64,000 nucleotides of DNA from Flavobacterium sangjuense (GTDB taxonomy: Bacteria > Bacteroidota > Bacteroidia > Flavobacteriales > Flavobacteriaceae). A program made the position numbers and the translations under genes. The notes below the pieces were generated by a model that saw only the letters and a program-made list of their open reading frames with translations, had not been told where the DNA came from and ran no database searches. Positions within the stretch are counted from its first letter, which is position 1, and each line of letters starts with the position of its first letter. The stretch lies in NCBI RefSeq assembly GCF_004797125.1, contig NZ_CP038810.1:1-64000 (forward strand), given 5' to 3'. Below are positions 52,022 through 60,142 of the stretch, one piece after another.

Positions 52022-53147
52022 TCAACTTTAAATTTTTAGCTCTGAATTGGTTAATCGGTTTTTCGAAATAGGTGTAAAAAAGATAACTCAACGCTACCGT
52101 AATTGACACATAGAATATAGCAAAAATATTCAATTGCCATAAACCGAAATCAGTAGTGTCGATAAAATATTTCATCAGAAAAAGTACAATACTATAATGC
52201 ACTAAATAAATGGAATAAGCGATATTACAAATAAAAGTAATGCTGTTTCCAATGCTTTTTGATGGTGTTTCCCAACTCAATAAAAACGGAACAAACATAC
52301 AAATAGCTATGGAAAGCAATGGCAAACATAAAATATTCCAAAACCAGGAAGCATTGGTTAACCTTAATTTAAATACCATGATGCACAAAAACAATAGTAT
52401 GAAAATTAAAATTCCAACTGCAAAAAACAGCTTTCGTTTTGATATCATAATTTCATTATAGTTCTGATAAAAATAACCCAAGAGTACTCCGATTAAAACC
52501 GAATCAATTCTATAAATCACAACCGCACGAATATCAAAACTCCATTTTGTCAATGACAAATTAGTGGAATAAATATCATAATATAATTTTAGCAGCAGCG
52601 TAAAGGCGATAAGCCCGACAACCACCGTTAAAAATAAAACCTGCTTGGATGCTTTAGTGAATGACTTTGATATAGCTAACAATAAAATGACCGCTAAAAT
52701 GTATCCCATTTCTTTGACGGGCAAACTCCAGGATTCAGGGAAAAAAGCCGGAAGAGGCGAGCTAAAATTTTGTATTAGTAAAGGATATTTCCATACTTCG
52801 GAAACAGAAAAACCAAACAACAAATAAATAATGGTGATTATGAGAATGACCAAATAGTAACTTGGCAAAACACGCATCAATCTTCTGGAGACAAATAAAC
52901 CGGCATCTTTTAGGCTGTAATTTTCATGAAGAAATTGTTTGTAAAGTATTCCTCCAATTAAAAATCCGCTAAGGACAATGAACAATTCGACACCCAAAAA
53001 ACCGCTTGCATCCTGCAATTTGCCAAGTATTCCGGTAGAATTATAAATCCATGACGAATGCGAAAACAATAGCAAGCTTATAGAAAGTGCCCGTAAAAAG
53101 TCGAGGCCAAAAAATCTTTTTACAGCTAATTGTTTTTTATCGTTCAT
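52011..53147 (-). CDS. Acyltransferase family 3 (OafA-like) membrane protein, second copy
   Basis: A ~378-residue membrane O-acyltransferase with the same motif order as its neighbour: RFFGLDFLRALSISLLLFSHSSWIY, LGVELFIVLSGFLIGGILY, SWSLPVKEMGYIL (note VKE instead of the VEE of the other copy) and NIAYSIYLVHYSI. I use the ATG at 53147 (MNDKKQL); an in-frame ATG at 53183 lies beyond the start of the divergent gene. It overlaps the next acyltransferase gene by 11 bp. The Lys in place of the first Glu may affect activity. Confidence 0.92.
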   Translation of the reverse strand: MNDKKQLAVKRFFGLDFLRALSISLLLFSHSSWIYNSTGILGKLQDASGFLGVELFIVLSGFLIGGILYKQFLHENYSLKDAGLFVSRRLMRVLPSYYLVILIITIIYLLFGFSVSEVWKYPLLIQNFSSPLPAFFPESWSLPVKEMGYILAVILLLAISKSFTKASKQVLFLTVVVGLIAFTLLLKLYYDIYSTNLSLTKWSFDIRAVVIYRIDSVLIGVLLGYFYQNYNEIMISKRKLFFAVGILIFILLFLCIMVFKLRLTNASWFWNILCLPLLSIAICMFVPFLLSWETPSKSIGNSITFICNIAYSIYLVHYSIVLFLMKYFIDTTDFGLWQLNIFAIFYVSITVALSYLFYTYFEKPINQFRAKNLKLNDK

Positions 53148-53164
53148 ATAAAAATGTAAATTTG
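53130..53164 (+). promoter_or_regulatory. Promoter within the 23-bp divergent gap
   Basis: TTG (53130-53132), 24-nt spacer, TAAATTTG (53157-53164), an exact -7 box. It ends 6 nt before the ATG at 53171, so the transcript would be leaderless or nearly so. The -33 part lies inside the divergent acyltransferase gene. Confidence 0.55.
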
Positions 53165-53170
53165 ACAACC

Positions 53171-54307
53171 ATGAGAAAATCAAAGATATATAAAATTTTA
53201 GGAGTTCTAATTTTGTTAGCGATTCTTGGTGGCGGAATTTGGTATTGGCAATTGCCTACGCGTCACAAAGCCATTGCAAAATCTTTTTTGTTTGAAAAAT
53301 TGGGCATCGTAAATCCAATTTGGAAGGTTGAAAACAAATCTGAAACCTATAAAATGATTTCGCCTGAGTTTTATATTGATGGCATTTACAAATCGATGGA
53401 AGGTCCGAAAGCATCTAATTATGTACAACTTTCGCAGGATTCGACTTTGCTTTGGTTGACTGGATTTCATGTCAAAGCAATTGACAATAAACAGTTTCAA
53501 CCAATTTCTAATGATTTTGTATGCCACACCAATGTCGATTTTAATGATGTGAAATATTATAGTTCTTTTCATTTAAACAAAAGAATTGGCAAGCAATATC
53601 CGCGATTGACCTCACTTTCGCATGGCATGGAAAATTTCAGTTTTCCTGCAGGTTATGGTGTTCCGATGAAAGGAAATGAATTCTTATATGTAACGACGCA
53701 ATCTTTAAATCACAATCTTCCTGATGCTAATTTTTGGATGCGCCATGAAGTGGACATCAACTATTCGCGAGAGAAAAATTTGAAACCATTGATGAGCAGA
53801 ACGGCTTTTATCATGCTTCCGTTTAACGAATCAAACCCCTATAAATCGCCTTTAGACCCGGGCACAAATCAATGTATTCCGGTTGAAACCAAGAACCATA
53901 CGTATGATGATGGGAAAGGAAATAAACTTTCCGGTCATTGGGTAATTCCAGTTGGAAAAAACACTTATAGAAGTTCGGTAAACAATCAATTGGGAATTCA
54001 GGATAGTTTGCGCTTGCATGCGGCAGCGATTCACGTTCATCCGTTTGCAACCAAAATTTCATTGTATGACAAAACGGAACGCAAAGCTATTTTCAGCAGT
54101 AAAATTGTGAATCACACGGGAAAAATTGGCTTAACAAGTATCGATCCTTTTTCTTCTGTAGAAGGCATTTGGCTGTACAAAAATCATGATTATGAAATTG
54201 TATTGGATGTCGACAACACAACCCAAATCAGTCAGGACATGATGGGAAGTATGTTTTTGTTTTTCTACGACAAAGAGTTGGATAACTTACTTCAAAAACA
54301 ACATTAA
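53171..54307 (+). CDS. Possible copper type II monooxygenase-like (PHM/DBM-like) membrane-anchored protein
   Basis: A 378-residue protein with one N-terminal membrane helix (residues 9-26) and the rest presumably extracytoplasmic. I recognise no family with certainty, but three segments line up with peptidylglycine/dopamine monooxygenases. FPAGYGVPMKGNEFLYVTTQSLNHNL resembles the segment ending in the VHY copper ligand. HAAAIHVHPFATKISLYDKT resembles the HTH copper-M ligands (His288, His290). QDMMGSMFLFFYD resembles the stretch with the copper-M Met (Met357/358). VCHTNVDF (His119) may replace the HH pair of the copper-H site, which looks degenerate. It is divergent from the acyltransferases and shares a TTAA double stop with the next gene. 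Confidence 0.5.
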   Translation: MRKSKIYKILGVLILLAILGGGIWYWQLPTRHKAIAKSFLFEKLGIVNPIWKVENKSETYKMISPEFYIDGIYKSMEGPKASNYVQLSQDSTLLWLTGFHVKAIDNKQFQPISNDFVCHTNVDFNDVKYYSSFHLNKRIGKQYPRLTSLSHGMENFSFPAGYGVPMKGNEFLYVTTQSLNHNLPDANFWMRHEVDINYSREKNLKPLMSRTAFIMLPFNESNPYKSPLDPGTNQCIPVETKNHTYDDGKGNKLSGHWVIPVGKNTYRSSVNNQLGIQDSLRLHAAAIHVHPFATKISLYDKTERKAIFSSKIVNHTGKIGLTSIDPFSSVEGIWLYKNHDYEIVLDVDNTTQISQDMMGSMFLFFYDKELDNLLQKQH

Positions 54308-54669
54308 AATCTAGCTGGAAAAACCTTTGGGAAATATTTATAAAACATCAGCACAGCTGAACCCATAGCTAAAAAGCAGAAACCCAATCCAAATGCAAGC
54401 AATTTGAGTGCTCCTTCTGAGATTAATGTTGGGAAATCTCTAAATTCAGAAATGACGGCTAAAACCATGTATAGCGAAAACAATGAAATAAACCATGCTA
54501 ACAAAAAGCCTACATACTTGTTCTTAAAATATATTTGAAGCAAGAGCATTGCAAATACAATAAAGGCATAGGGATTAAAATGATTGGTTCCGATATAATT
54601 TTCCAGAAACCAATAAGCGCTTAATGCTACAAGAATAAATTCAGGTAAATCAAGTATGTATTTTTTCAT
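54304..54669 (-). CDS. Hypothetical four-helix membrane protein, 121 aa
   Basis: A small membrane protein with about four hydrophobic helices and no recognised domain. I use the ATG at 54669 (MKKYILDLPEF); an in-frame ATG at 54687 adds six residues. It ends in the positively charged YKYFPKVFPARF. Its stop shares TTAA (54304-54307) with the convergent PHM-like gene. It lies 45 bp upstream of the moxR start region on the same strand order but in front of its end, so co-transcription is not evident. The function is unknown. Confidence 0.7.
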   Translation of the reverse strand: MKKYILDLPEFILVALSAYWFLENYIGTNHFNPYAFIVFAMLLLQIYFKNKYVGFLLAWFISLFSLYMVLAVISEFRDFPTLISEGALKLLAFGLGFCFLAMGSAVLMFYKYFPKVFPARF

Positions 54670-54714
54670 AATCTGAATGTTTATCAAACAGATAACGAAA
54701 ATAAAATAATATTA

Positions 54715-55668
54715 TTACAGTAATTTATCAATAATCATTTCCTCGGTAATTCCTTCGGCGTCAGCTTTGTAGTTTTTGATAATTCTGTGACGCAGAATTC
54801 CGGTTGCAACCGCTTTTACATCTTCAATATCCGGTGAAAATTTTCCGTTGAAAGCGGCATTGGCTTTGGCAGCCAAAATCAAATTCTGAGATGCTCTTGG
54901 TCCTGCACCCCAATCCAAATAATTTTTAATATAATCGTTAGACAACGGATTGTTCGGACGCGTTTTACTTACCAAAGTAACGGCATATTCAATCACATTA
55001 TCTGCTACCGGAATTCTACGAACCAAGTGCTGAAAATCGATGATTTCCTGTGCGGAAAACAAAGGATTAATTACCGGTTTGTTATCCGATGTAGTACTTT
55101 TTACTACATCAACTTCTTCAGAAAACGATGGATAATCCAACTTGATAGCAAACATAAAACGGTCTAATTGTGCTTCAGGTAAAGGATAAGTTCCTTCCTG
55201 CTCAATTGGGTTTTGGGTTGCTAAAACAAAGTATGGTAAATCTAATTTATAATTCTGACCTGCAATGGTTACCGAACGTTCCTGCATGGCTTCCAGTAAA
55301 GCAGCCTGCGTTTTTGGAGGCGTTCTGTTAATCTCATCGGCCAAAATAATGTTGGCGAATATTGGTCCTTTGATGAATTTAAAACTACGGCTTTCGTCCA
55401 AAATTTCACTTCCCAAAATATCCGAAGGCATCAAATCGGGAGTGAACTGTATTCTTTTAAAATCTAATCCTAATGCTTGTGAAATCGTATTCACCATCAA
55501 GGTTTTTGCCAAGCCGGGAACACCAACTAAAAGCGCGTGTCCACCCGAAAATATGCTCAACAATATTTGATCAATGACATCGTCCTGACCAACAATTATC
55601 TTGGCAATTTCTTTTTTAAGTTCCGTTCTTTTCTGAACTAAATTTTGAATGGCTGCAACGTCTGACAT
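54715..55668 (-). CDS. MoxR family AAA+ ATPase
   Basis: A 317-residue MoxR ATPase, a chaperone-like class that usually works with von Willebrand factor A proteins in assembly of metal enzymes or envelope complexes. Walker A is GVPGLAKTLMVNT, Walker B and sensor are ILADEINRTPPKTQAALLEAMQE, and FVLATQNPIEQEGTYPLPEAQLDRFMF is diagnostic. The C-terminal lid domain is present. The usual VWA and DUF58 partners are not in this window, so it is isolated. It lies 28 bp after surA-like on the same strand and may share the parvulin transcript. Confidence 0.95.
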   Translation of the reverse strand: MSDVAAIQNLVQKRTELKKEIAKIIVGQDDVIDQILLSIFSGGHALLVGVPGLAKTLMVNTISQALGLDFKRIQFTPDLMPSDILGSEILDESRSFKFIKGPIFANIILADEINRTPPKTQAALLEAMQERSVTIAGQNYKLDLPYFVLATQNPIEQEGTYPLPEAQLDRFMFAIKLDYPSFSEEVDVVKSTTSDNKPVINPLFSAQEIIDFQHLVRRIPVADNVIEYAVTLVSKTRPNNPLSNDYIKNYLDWGAGPRASQNLILAAKANAAFNGKFSPDIEDVKAVATGILRHRIIKNYKADAEGITEEMIIDKLL

Positions 55669-55696
55669 TTGATTTTAGATTTATAAGATTTACAAT

Positions 55697-57103
55697 TTAT
55701 TTTTTCAACCAATTGTTAGTGAACGTACAATCTTTATACTCACCATTTATTTTGATATAGGTTTCCATAATTTTTTCATCTGTCCATTTGGCAATGGCTT
55801 TGATTTGTTTTTCTTTTAGTGCCAAATCTTTGATTTTCACATAATCTCTTGCATAATCCGCTGTATGCTGATCAATTCTGTCAGTCACAGTGATGATTTT
55901 ATATTTTTTTCCGGTTCTTTGGTCGTCATCTAAAATTGGTGCTGTTATCGCTTTATCTTTCAAATTAGAAACTTCGCTATACAAACTCGGATCCATTTTG
56001 GTTAATTCAAAATGCGTGTCTTGTGTTTTAGGATTAATCAAAACACCGCCATTAGCGCGTGTCTCTTTTTCATCAGACATTGTTCTTGCGGCATCCGCAA
56101 AAGTAATTTCACCGTTTTCGATTTTTCTTTTTATCGTAATGATTTTTTCTTTGGCATCTTTCAAAGCCTGGTCAGAAACTTTTGGCATCATCAGGATATG
56201 TCTTAATTCGACTTCCTGTCCTTTAATTTTTTCAACCATAATGATATGATAGCCAAATTCTGTTTCAAATGGTTCAGAGATTTCTCCTTCTCCCAATGAA
56301 AAAGCAACATCTTTAAACTCTTTTACGAATTGGGTTTTTCTGTTGATTTTATAAAAACCACCACTCGATGCTGAACCTCTATCGTCAGAATAGATAACAG
56401 CTCTTGTCTTGAAACTTGAACCGGCCAACACTTCAGCTTTGATTTCTTTTAATCTGTTGACTACTCTTTGTTTTTCTTCTTCCGTAATCTTTGGAGATAC
56501 AACAATTTGCGCTACTTCCATTTCGGCACCAAAAACAGGCAAGTCATTCTGAGGGATTGCTTTGAAGAAATTGCGTGTTTCTTCCGGAGTAATTTCAACA
56601 CCTTCAATAATTTTCTTCTGCATTTCTCCGGCTAATTTATTCATTTTAATGATGTCGAATAATTCTGTTCTGAATTCGTCTTCACTACTTTTTTTGAAAT
56701 ACTGAACGACTTTATCCATTGAACCCAATTGCTCAACCATATAGCTAACCTGCTCATTTAATTTTTCTTTGATTTCTTCATCTCTGATGATGATACTATC
56801 CTGAACTGCCTGATGAGCATACAATTTATCTTCCAATAATTTGCCTAACATTTGACAACGTGTAATATCTTTTATAGAATTCCCCTGACTTGACAACTCC
56901 AAAAAAGATTTATCAATATCAGAGTCAAGTATAATATAATCACCTACTGTTGCTATAACGCCATCAATTTTTTGCTTTTTAAAAGACGTTGATAAAGGTT
57001 TCGGTTTTATTGAATCTTTAATAATTTCCTGTGCATTGGCAAAGCCTACTGAGCAAAGAATTGCAATAATTGCTATGGTAAGTTTGCTATTTGTATATTT
57101 CAT
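55697..57103 (-). CDS. surA: SurA-like periplasmic peptidyl-prolyl isomerase with two parvulin domains
   Basis: A 468-residue periplasmic chaperone for outer-membrane proteins. Signal peptide 1-24 (MKYTNSKLTIAII... ending FANAQ). A SurA_N helical domain (~35-190) is followed by two parvulin PPIase domains; the first includes SDDRGSASSGGFYKI and GYHIIMVEKIKG, and the second RHILMMPKVSDQ and MSDEKETRANGGVL. I start at the ATG at 57103, which overlaps the upstream gene by 17 nt; an earlier in-frame ATG at 57145 would overlap more. It is the third parvulin-type gene of the operon. Confidence 0.92.
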   Translation of the reverse strand: MKYTNSKLTIAIIAILCSVGFANAQEIIKDSIKPKPLSTSFKKQKIDGVIATVGDYIILDSDIDKSFLELSSQGNSIKDITRCQMLGKLLEDKLYAHQAVQDSIIIRDEEIKEKLNEQVSYMVEQLGSMDKVVQYFKKSSEDEFRTELFDIIKMNKLAGEMQKKIIEGVEITPEETRNFFKAIPQNDLPVFGAEMEVAQIVVSPKITEEEKQRVVNRLKEIKAEVLAGSSFKTRAVIYSDDRGSASSGGFYKINRKTQFVKEFKDVAFSLGEGEISEPFETEFGYHIIMVEKIKGQEVELRHILMMPKVSDQALKDAKEKIITIKRKIENGEITFADAARTMSDEKETRANGGVLINPKTQDTHFELTKMDPSLYSEVSNLKDKAITAPILDDDQRTGKKYKIITVTDRIDQHTADYARDYVKIKDLALKEKQIKAIAKWTDEKIMETYIKINGEYKDCTFTNNWLKK

Positions 57104-57935
57104 AATCATTGTTTTTAATGGCATCATTGGTGATATCCTTTTCAAATTTTTTAATCAATTCTAATTTTCTTTTGTTCAACAGAACTTCTTTCAACGTTGG
57201 TTTACTATACTCAAATGGTAAAATTTGATTTTTATCTAATACGTTTGTTACTTTAATCAGATACGTATCATCATTACTCTGAATTTGCATCTTTTTTCCC
57301 GGGCGAATTATTTCATCCCTATTTTCGGGTGTTATCACAGGCAGCTTCACATACACCTGGCTCATGTCAACCCAAACACTATCATTCATTGCAAAACTCT
57401 TGCATTGTAAAGCATAAGTATCCCAAAACTTTTTATCCTTTTTAGAATAATTAAAGAACTTATTTTTTATGATTTCAAAACGCGGATTTTCTCTTGAAAG
57501 ATTGACATATCGCAATCGAACTAATGTTCCGTTGGCTTTGAAATTTTCCTTATTCTCTTCGTAATATTTTTTTAACTCTTCCTGACTTACAACTGTATCA
57601 ACAGTATTTTTTACTACTTCTTCAATATAAGCACTGGTATATAAATCAATTTTATACTGTTTAATTAGTGCATTATACTCTCTTTTTTTAGCATCGCTGA
57701 GATTTCTCTCTGCAGCTTCAATCAGCAATTTTTGACTTGCCCAACGATCAATAAAATCACGAACCAAAAGCAAACTGTCTTCTTTTGAAGTTCCGGCAGG
57801 AACTAATTTTGCAATATCGCTTTTGTACAAATAATTTTTCCCTACTCTTGCAATTGACTGAGATTTTTGTTCTGGTTTGAAATAATTACACGAACAAACC
57901 ATTAAAAAAATTAGGAAAAAACTATTGCGAATCAT
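57087..57935 (-). CDS. Lipoprotein with SurA_N/parvulin-like layout, 282 aa
   Basis: A predicted lipoprotein (signal MIRNSFFLIFLMVCSC, lipidated Cys14 or Cys16). The mature part begins SIARVGKNYLYKSDIAKLVPAGTS, the usual opening of SurA/PpiC chaperones, and continues with a long helical region. A parvulin-like second half may be present (RLRYVNLSRENPRF), but the conserved catalytic residues of PpiC are not clear, so it may be a chaperone without isomerase activity. It lies between two bona fide parvulins and overlaps surA. Confidence 0.82.
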   Translation of the reverse strand: MIRNSFFLIFLMVCSCNYFKPEQKSQSIARVGKNYLYKSDIAKLVPAGTSKEDSLLLVRDFIDRWASQKLLIEAAERNLSDAKKREYNALIKQYKIDLYTSAYIEEVVKNTVDTVVSQEELKKYYEENKENFKANGTLVRLRYVNLSRENPRFEIIKNKFFNYSKKDKKFWDTYALQCKSFAMNDSVWVDMSQVYVKLPVITPENRDEIIRPGKKMQIQSNDDTYLIKVTNVLDKNQILPFEYSKPTLKEVLLNKRKLELIKKFEKDITNDAIKNNDYEIYK

Positions 57936-57936
57936 T

Positions 57937-59901
57937 TTATTGATTAAGCTGTTTCTTTATGCGATCAAAAGCTGCTTGGTTGACAGTTATGGTGAATTCC
58001 TTCTTTAAATCGGACACCCAACTTTGCTCCAGGTATTGCTGATATTCATTGATAAGTTTTCCTTTGGATTCCTCTAAGGTTTTAACTCCTGCTGGTATTA
58101 CTTTATCCACTTTGGTGACAAAATAATATTCTCCTTCTTTAAAAACATCTGAAACACCAATATTGTACTTCATTGTTTTGGGCAAACCATCACTTCCTTC
58201 TTCAAAAGTACCGCTATTGGTCATTACGTTAATTACATTATTAACATTCAGTTTGTCTTTAATATCTTGTGGTTTCTCATTTTTCTTTAAAAATGCTTGT
58301 GCTTTCTTAATCATGTCTTGTTTAGTCGATGAAGCAATTGTCACCTCAACTCTTTTCTTCCACATGTGCTCCATTTTATGCTCATCATAAAATTTTTGCA
58401 AACCAATAGTGTCAGTTTTAGCACGATCCCAAATTTCTTTTTCCATTAAGTCAAAAAGCAATAATCCGTCACGATATTCTTCCATAACGTTAGCAAAATC
58501 AGGAAACTCCGTTTCCAAATTTTCATCGTAGTAAGCGGTTAATTGTTCGTCCAAAAATTTATCAAACAAAGTGTCAGCTAACTTTGACAACGGCTTTACT
58601 TTTATACCTGCTTTTTGTTGTTTGTCTATAAAATCAAGGAATGCTTTTCCATCTATTTTCTTATCATTAATCGTTAATAAAGCAGCCGTGTAATCATTCG
58701 CGTTTGCAGGAAGCGCCCATTTTGCCTCATAAAAATCGTTGGTAACCAATTTTGAAATCAATCCAAACTGTTTAGCATCTTTTTTATAGGTATATTTTTT
58801 TCTGAGTTTTTCATTTAAAGAAGCTGTGATTTTTTTAGATCTATCGTCTCTGCCGATTTTAGCTTCTAACTCATTTTTCATTTCATCCAATGATTTTACC
58901 GGATGCTTTTCTATCAACTTAACAATATGCCACCCGAAAGCTGAACTAAATGGTTTTGAAATGTCTTTAGGATTGGCAAGAGAAAAAGCAACATTCTCAA
59001 ATTCTTCAGAACTCAATTGTCCTGAACTAAATTTATTCAACACGCCACCTTTTGAAGCAGAGGATTTATCTTCTGAGAATTGTTCGGCTAAATCTTCAAA
59101 CTTTTCTCCCTGTTGAATTTTTTGATAAATTTCGTTGATGGTTTTTTCAGCATCTTTTTCAGTTTCTTCCGGTTTTGGTTTTAAAATCATAATATGAGCC
59201 ACCGTAATTTCACCACGATTTGCTCTTATATCATTAATTTTCAGGATATGATATCCAAAACGAGTTCTGACAATTTTAGAGACTTTTCCTTTTTGCGTTT
59301 TGTAAGCTGCATTTTCAAATGGGTAAACCATTCTGAAAGCTGAGAAATAACCCAAATCTCCTTTATTTTCTTTAGCAGATGGATCTTCCGAATACTGAAC
59401 GGCTAAGTTTCCAAAGTCTTCCCCGGCCATAGCTTTTTTACTGATATCTTCAATTTTTTTATAGGCCTTCAAAGTGTCTTCAGGCGAAGCATTTTCATCT
59501 ACTAAAATAAGAATATGTGAAGCTCTGATTTCTTTTTGAAGTCGGTTGTATCCTTCTTCTACAAGTTCCTGAGTAATTTTTGTGTCGTTAAAATAGTTTT
59601 TGGCTAATTGTGCTCTGTATGATTTTAACTCATTTTTATATTGTGCTCCATCCTGCAAATTAAGCTTATAAGCTTTGTTTACTTTTAACTTATATCCGAT
59701 AAATAGTTCTAAATATTGATTTAAATCTTTTTGAGAATCATCTTTTACCAAATCTAAATTCTTCTTGTAAATTCTGGAAAACTCGTCTGTATAATAAGGT
59801 TTATCATCGATTGTAAACAAAACTTCCTTCGTGTTATTTTGGGCATTCCCTGCAAATGACAGTAAAAAGAACAACCCTAAAAAAAACTGTTTTATATTCA
59901 T
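57937..59901 (-). CDS. Periplasmic peptidyl-prolyl isomerase with two parvulin domains, 654 aa
   Basis: A 654-residue PpiD/SurA-like chaperone. Signal peptide 1-20 (ends FAGNAQ), a helical N-terminal part (~25-120) and two adjacent parvulin domains: first from RASHILILVDENASPEDT to GDLGYFSAFRMVYPFENAA and FGYHILKINDI; second from VAHIMILKPKPEETEKD to KGGVLNKFSSGQLSSEEF and FGWHIVKLIEK. A long C-terminal region (~340-654) has no recognised motif but may bind clients. It leads the three-gene parvulin unit, with 1 nt to the next gene. Confidence 0.93.
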   Translation of the reverse strand: MNIKQFFLGLFFLLSFAGNAQNNTKEVLFTIDDKPYYTDEFSRIYKKNLDLVKDDSQKDLNQYLELFIGYKLKVNKAYKLNLQDGAQYKNELKSYRAQLAKNYFNDTKITQELVEEGYNRLQKEIRASHILILVDENASPEDTLKAYKKIEDISKKAMAGEDFGNLAVQYSEDPSAKENKGDLGYFSAFRMVYPFENAAYKTQKGKVSKIVRTRFGYHILKINDIRANRGEITVAHIMILKPKPEETEKDAEKTINEIYQKIQQGEKFEDLAEQFSEDKSSASKGGVLNKFSSGQLSSEEFENVAFSLANPKDISKPFSSAFGWHIVKLIEKHPVKSLDEMKNELEAKIGRDDRSKKITASLNEKLRKKYTYKKDAKQFGLISKLVTNDFYEAKWALPANANDYTAALLTINDKKIDGKAFLDFIDKQQKAGIKVKPLSKLADTLFDKFLDEQLTAYYDENLETEFPDFANVMEEYRDGLLLFDLMEKEIWDRAKTDTIGLQKFYDEHKMEHMWKKRVEVTIASSTKQDMIKKAQAFLKKNEKPQDIKDKLNVNNVINVMTNSGTFEEGSDGLPKTMKYNIGVSDVFKEGEYYFVTKVDKVIPAGVKTLEESKGKLINEYQQYLEQSWVSDLKKEFTITVNQAAFDRIKKQLNQ

Positions 59902-60114
59902 GCTATAAAAAATTTATATACTAAAAACTATTAAATCCTGTGTTTTATAACTTCCAAAAATTACTTTAGGAAAGCACCGTAACAATCAACAAAAATAACA
60001 ATTCAAACACATTATACAACTATCGCGACTAGTATTAACAAAATTTTATTAACACGAAAAAACTATAGAAAGATTTGAAATATAAACGATGCGGAAATAA
60101 TCAGTAAATAATAG

Positions 60115-60122
60115 TATTTTTG
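60115..60122 (+). promoter_or_regulatory. -7 element of prfC
   Basis: TATTTTTG, an exact TAnnTTTG box, 20 nt upstream of the ATG at 60143. No clear -33 TTG lies at the right distance. The 241-bp divergent gap to the parvulin operon is otherwise featureless and AT-rich. Confidence 0.5.
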
Positions 60123-60142
60123 CAACCAATTTATCAAAAATC

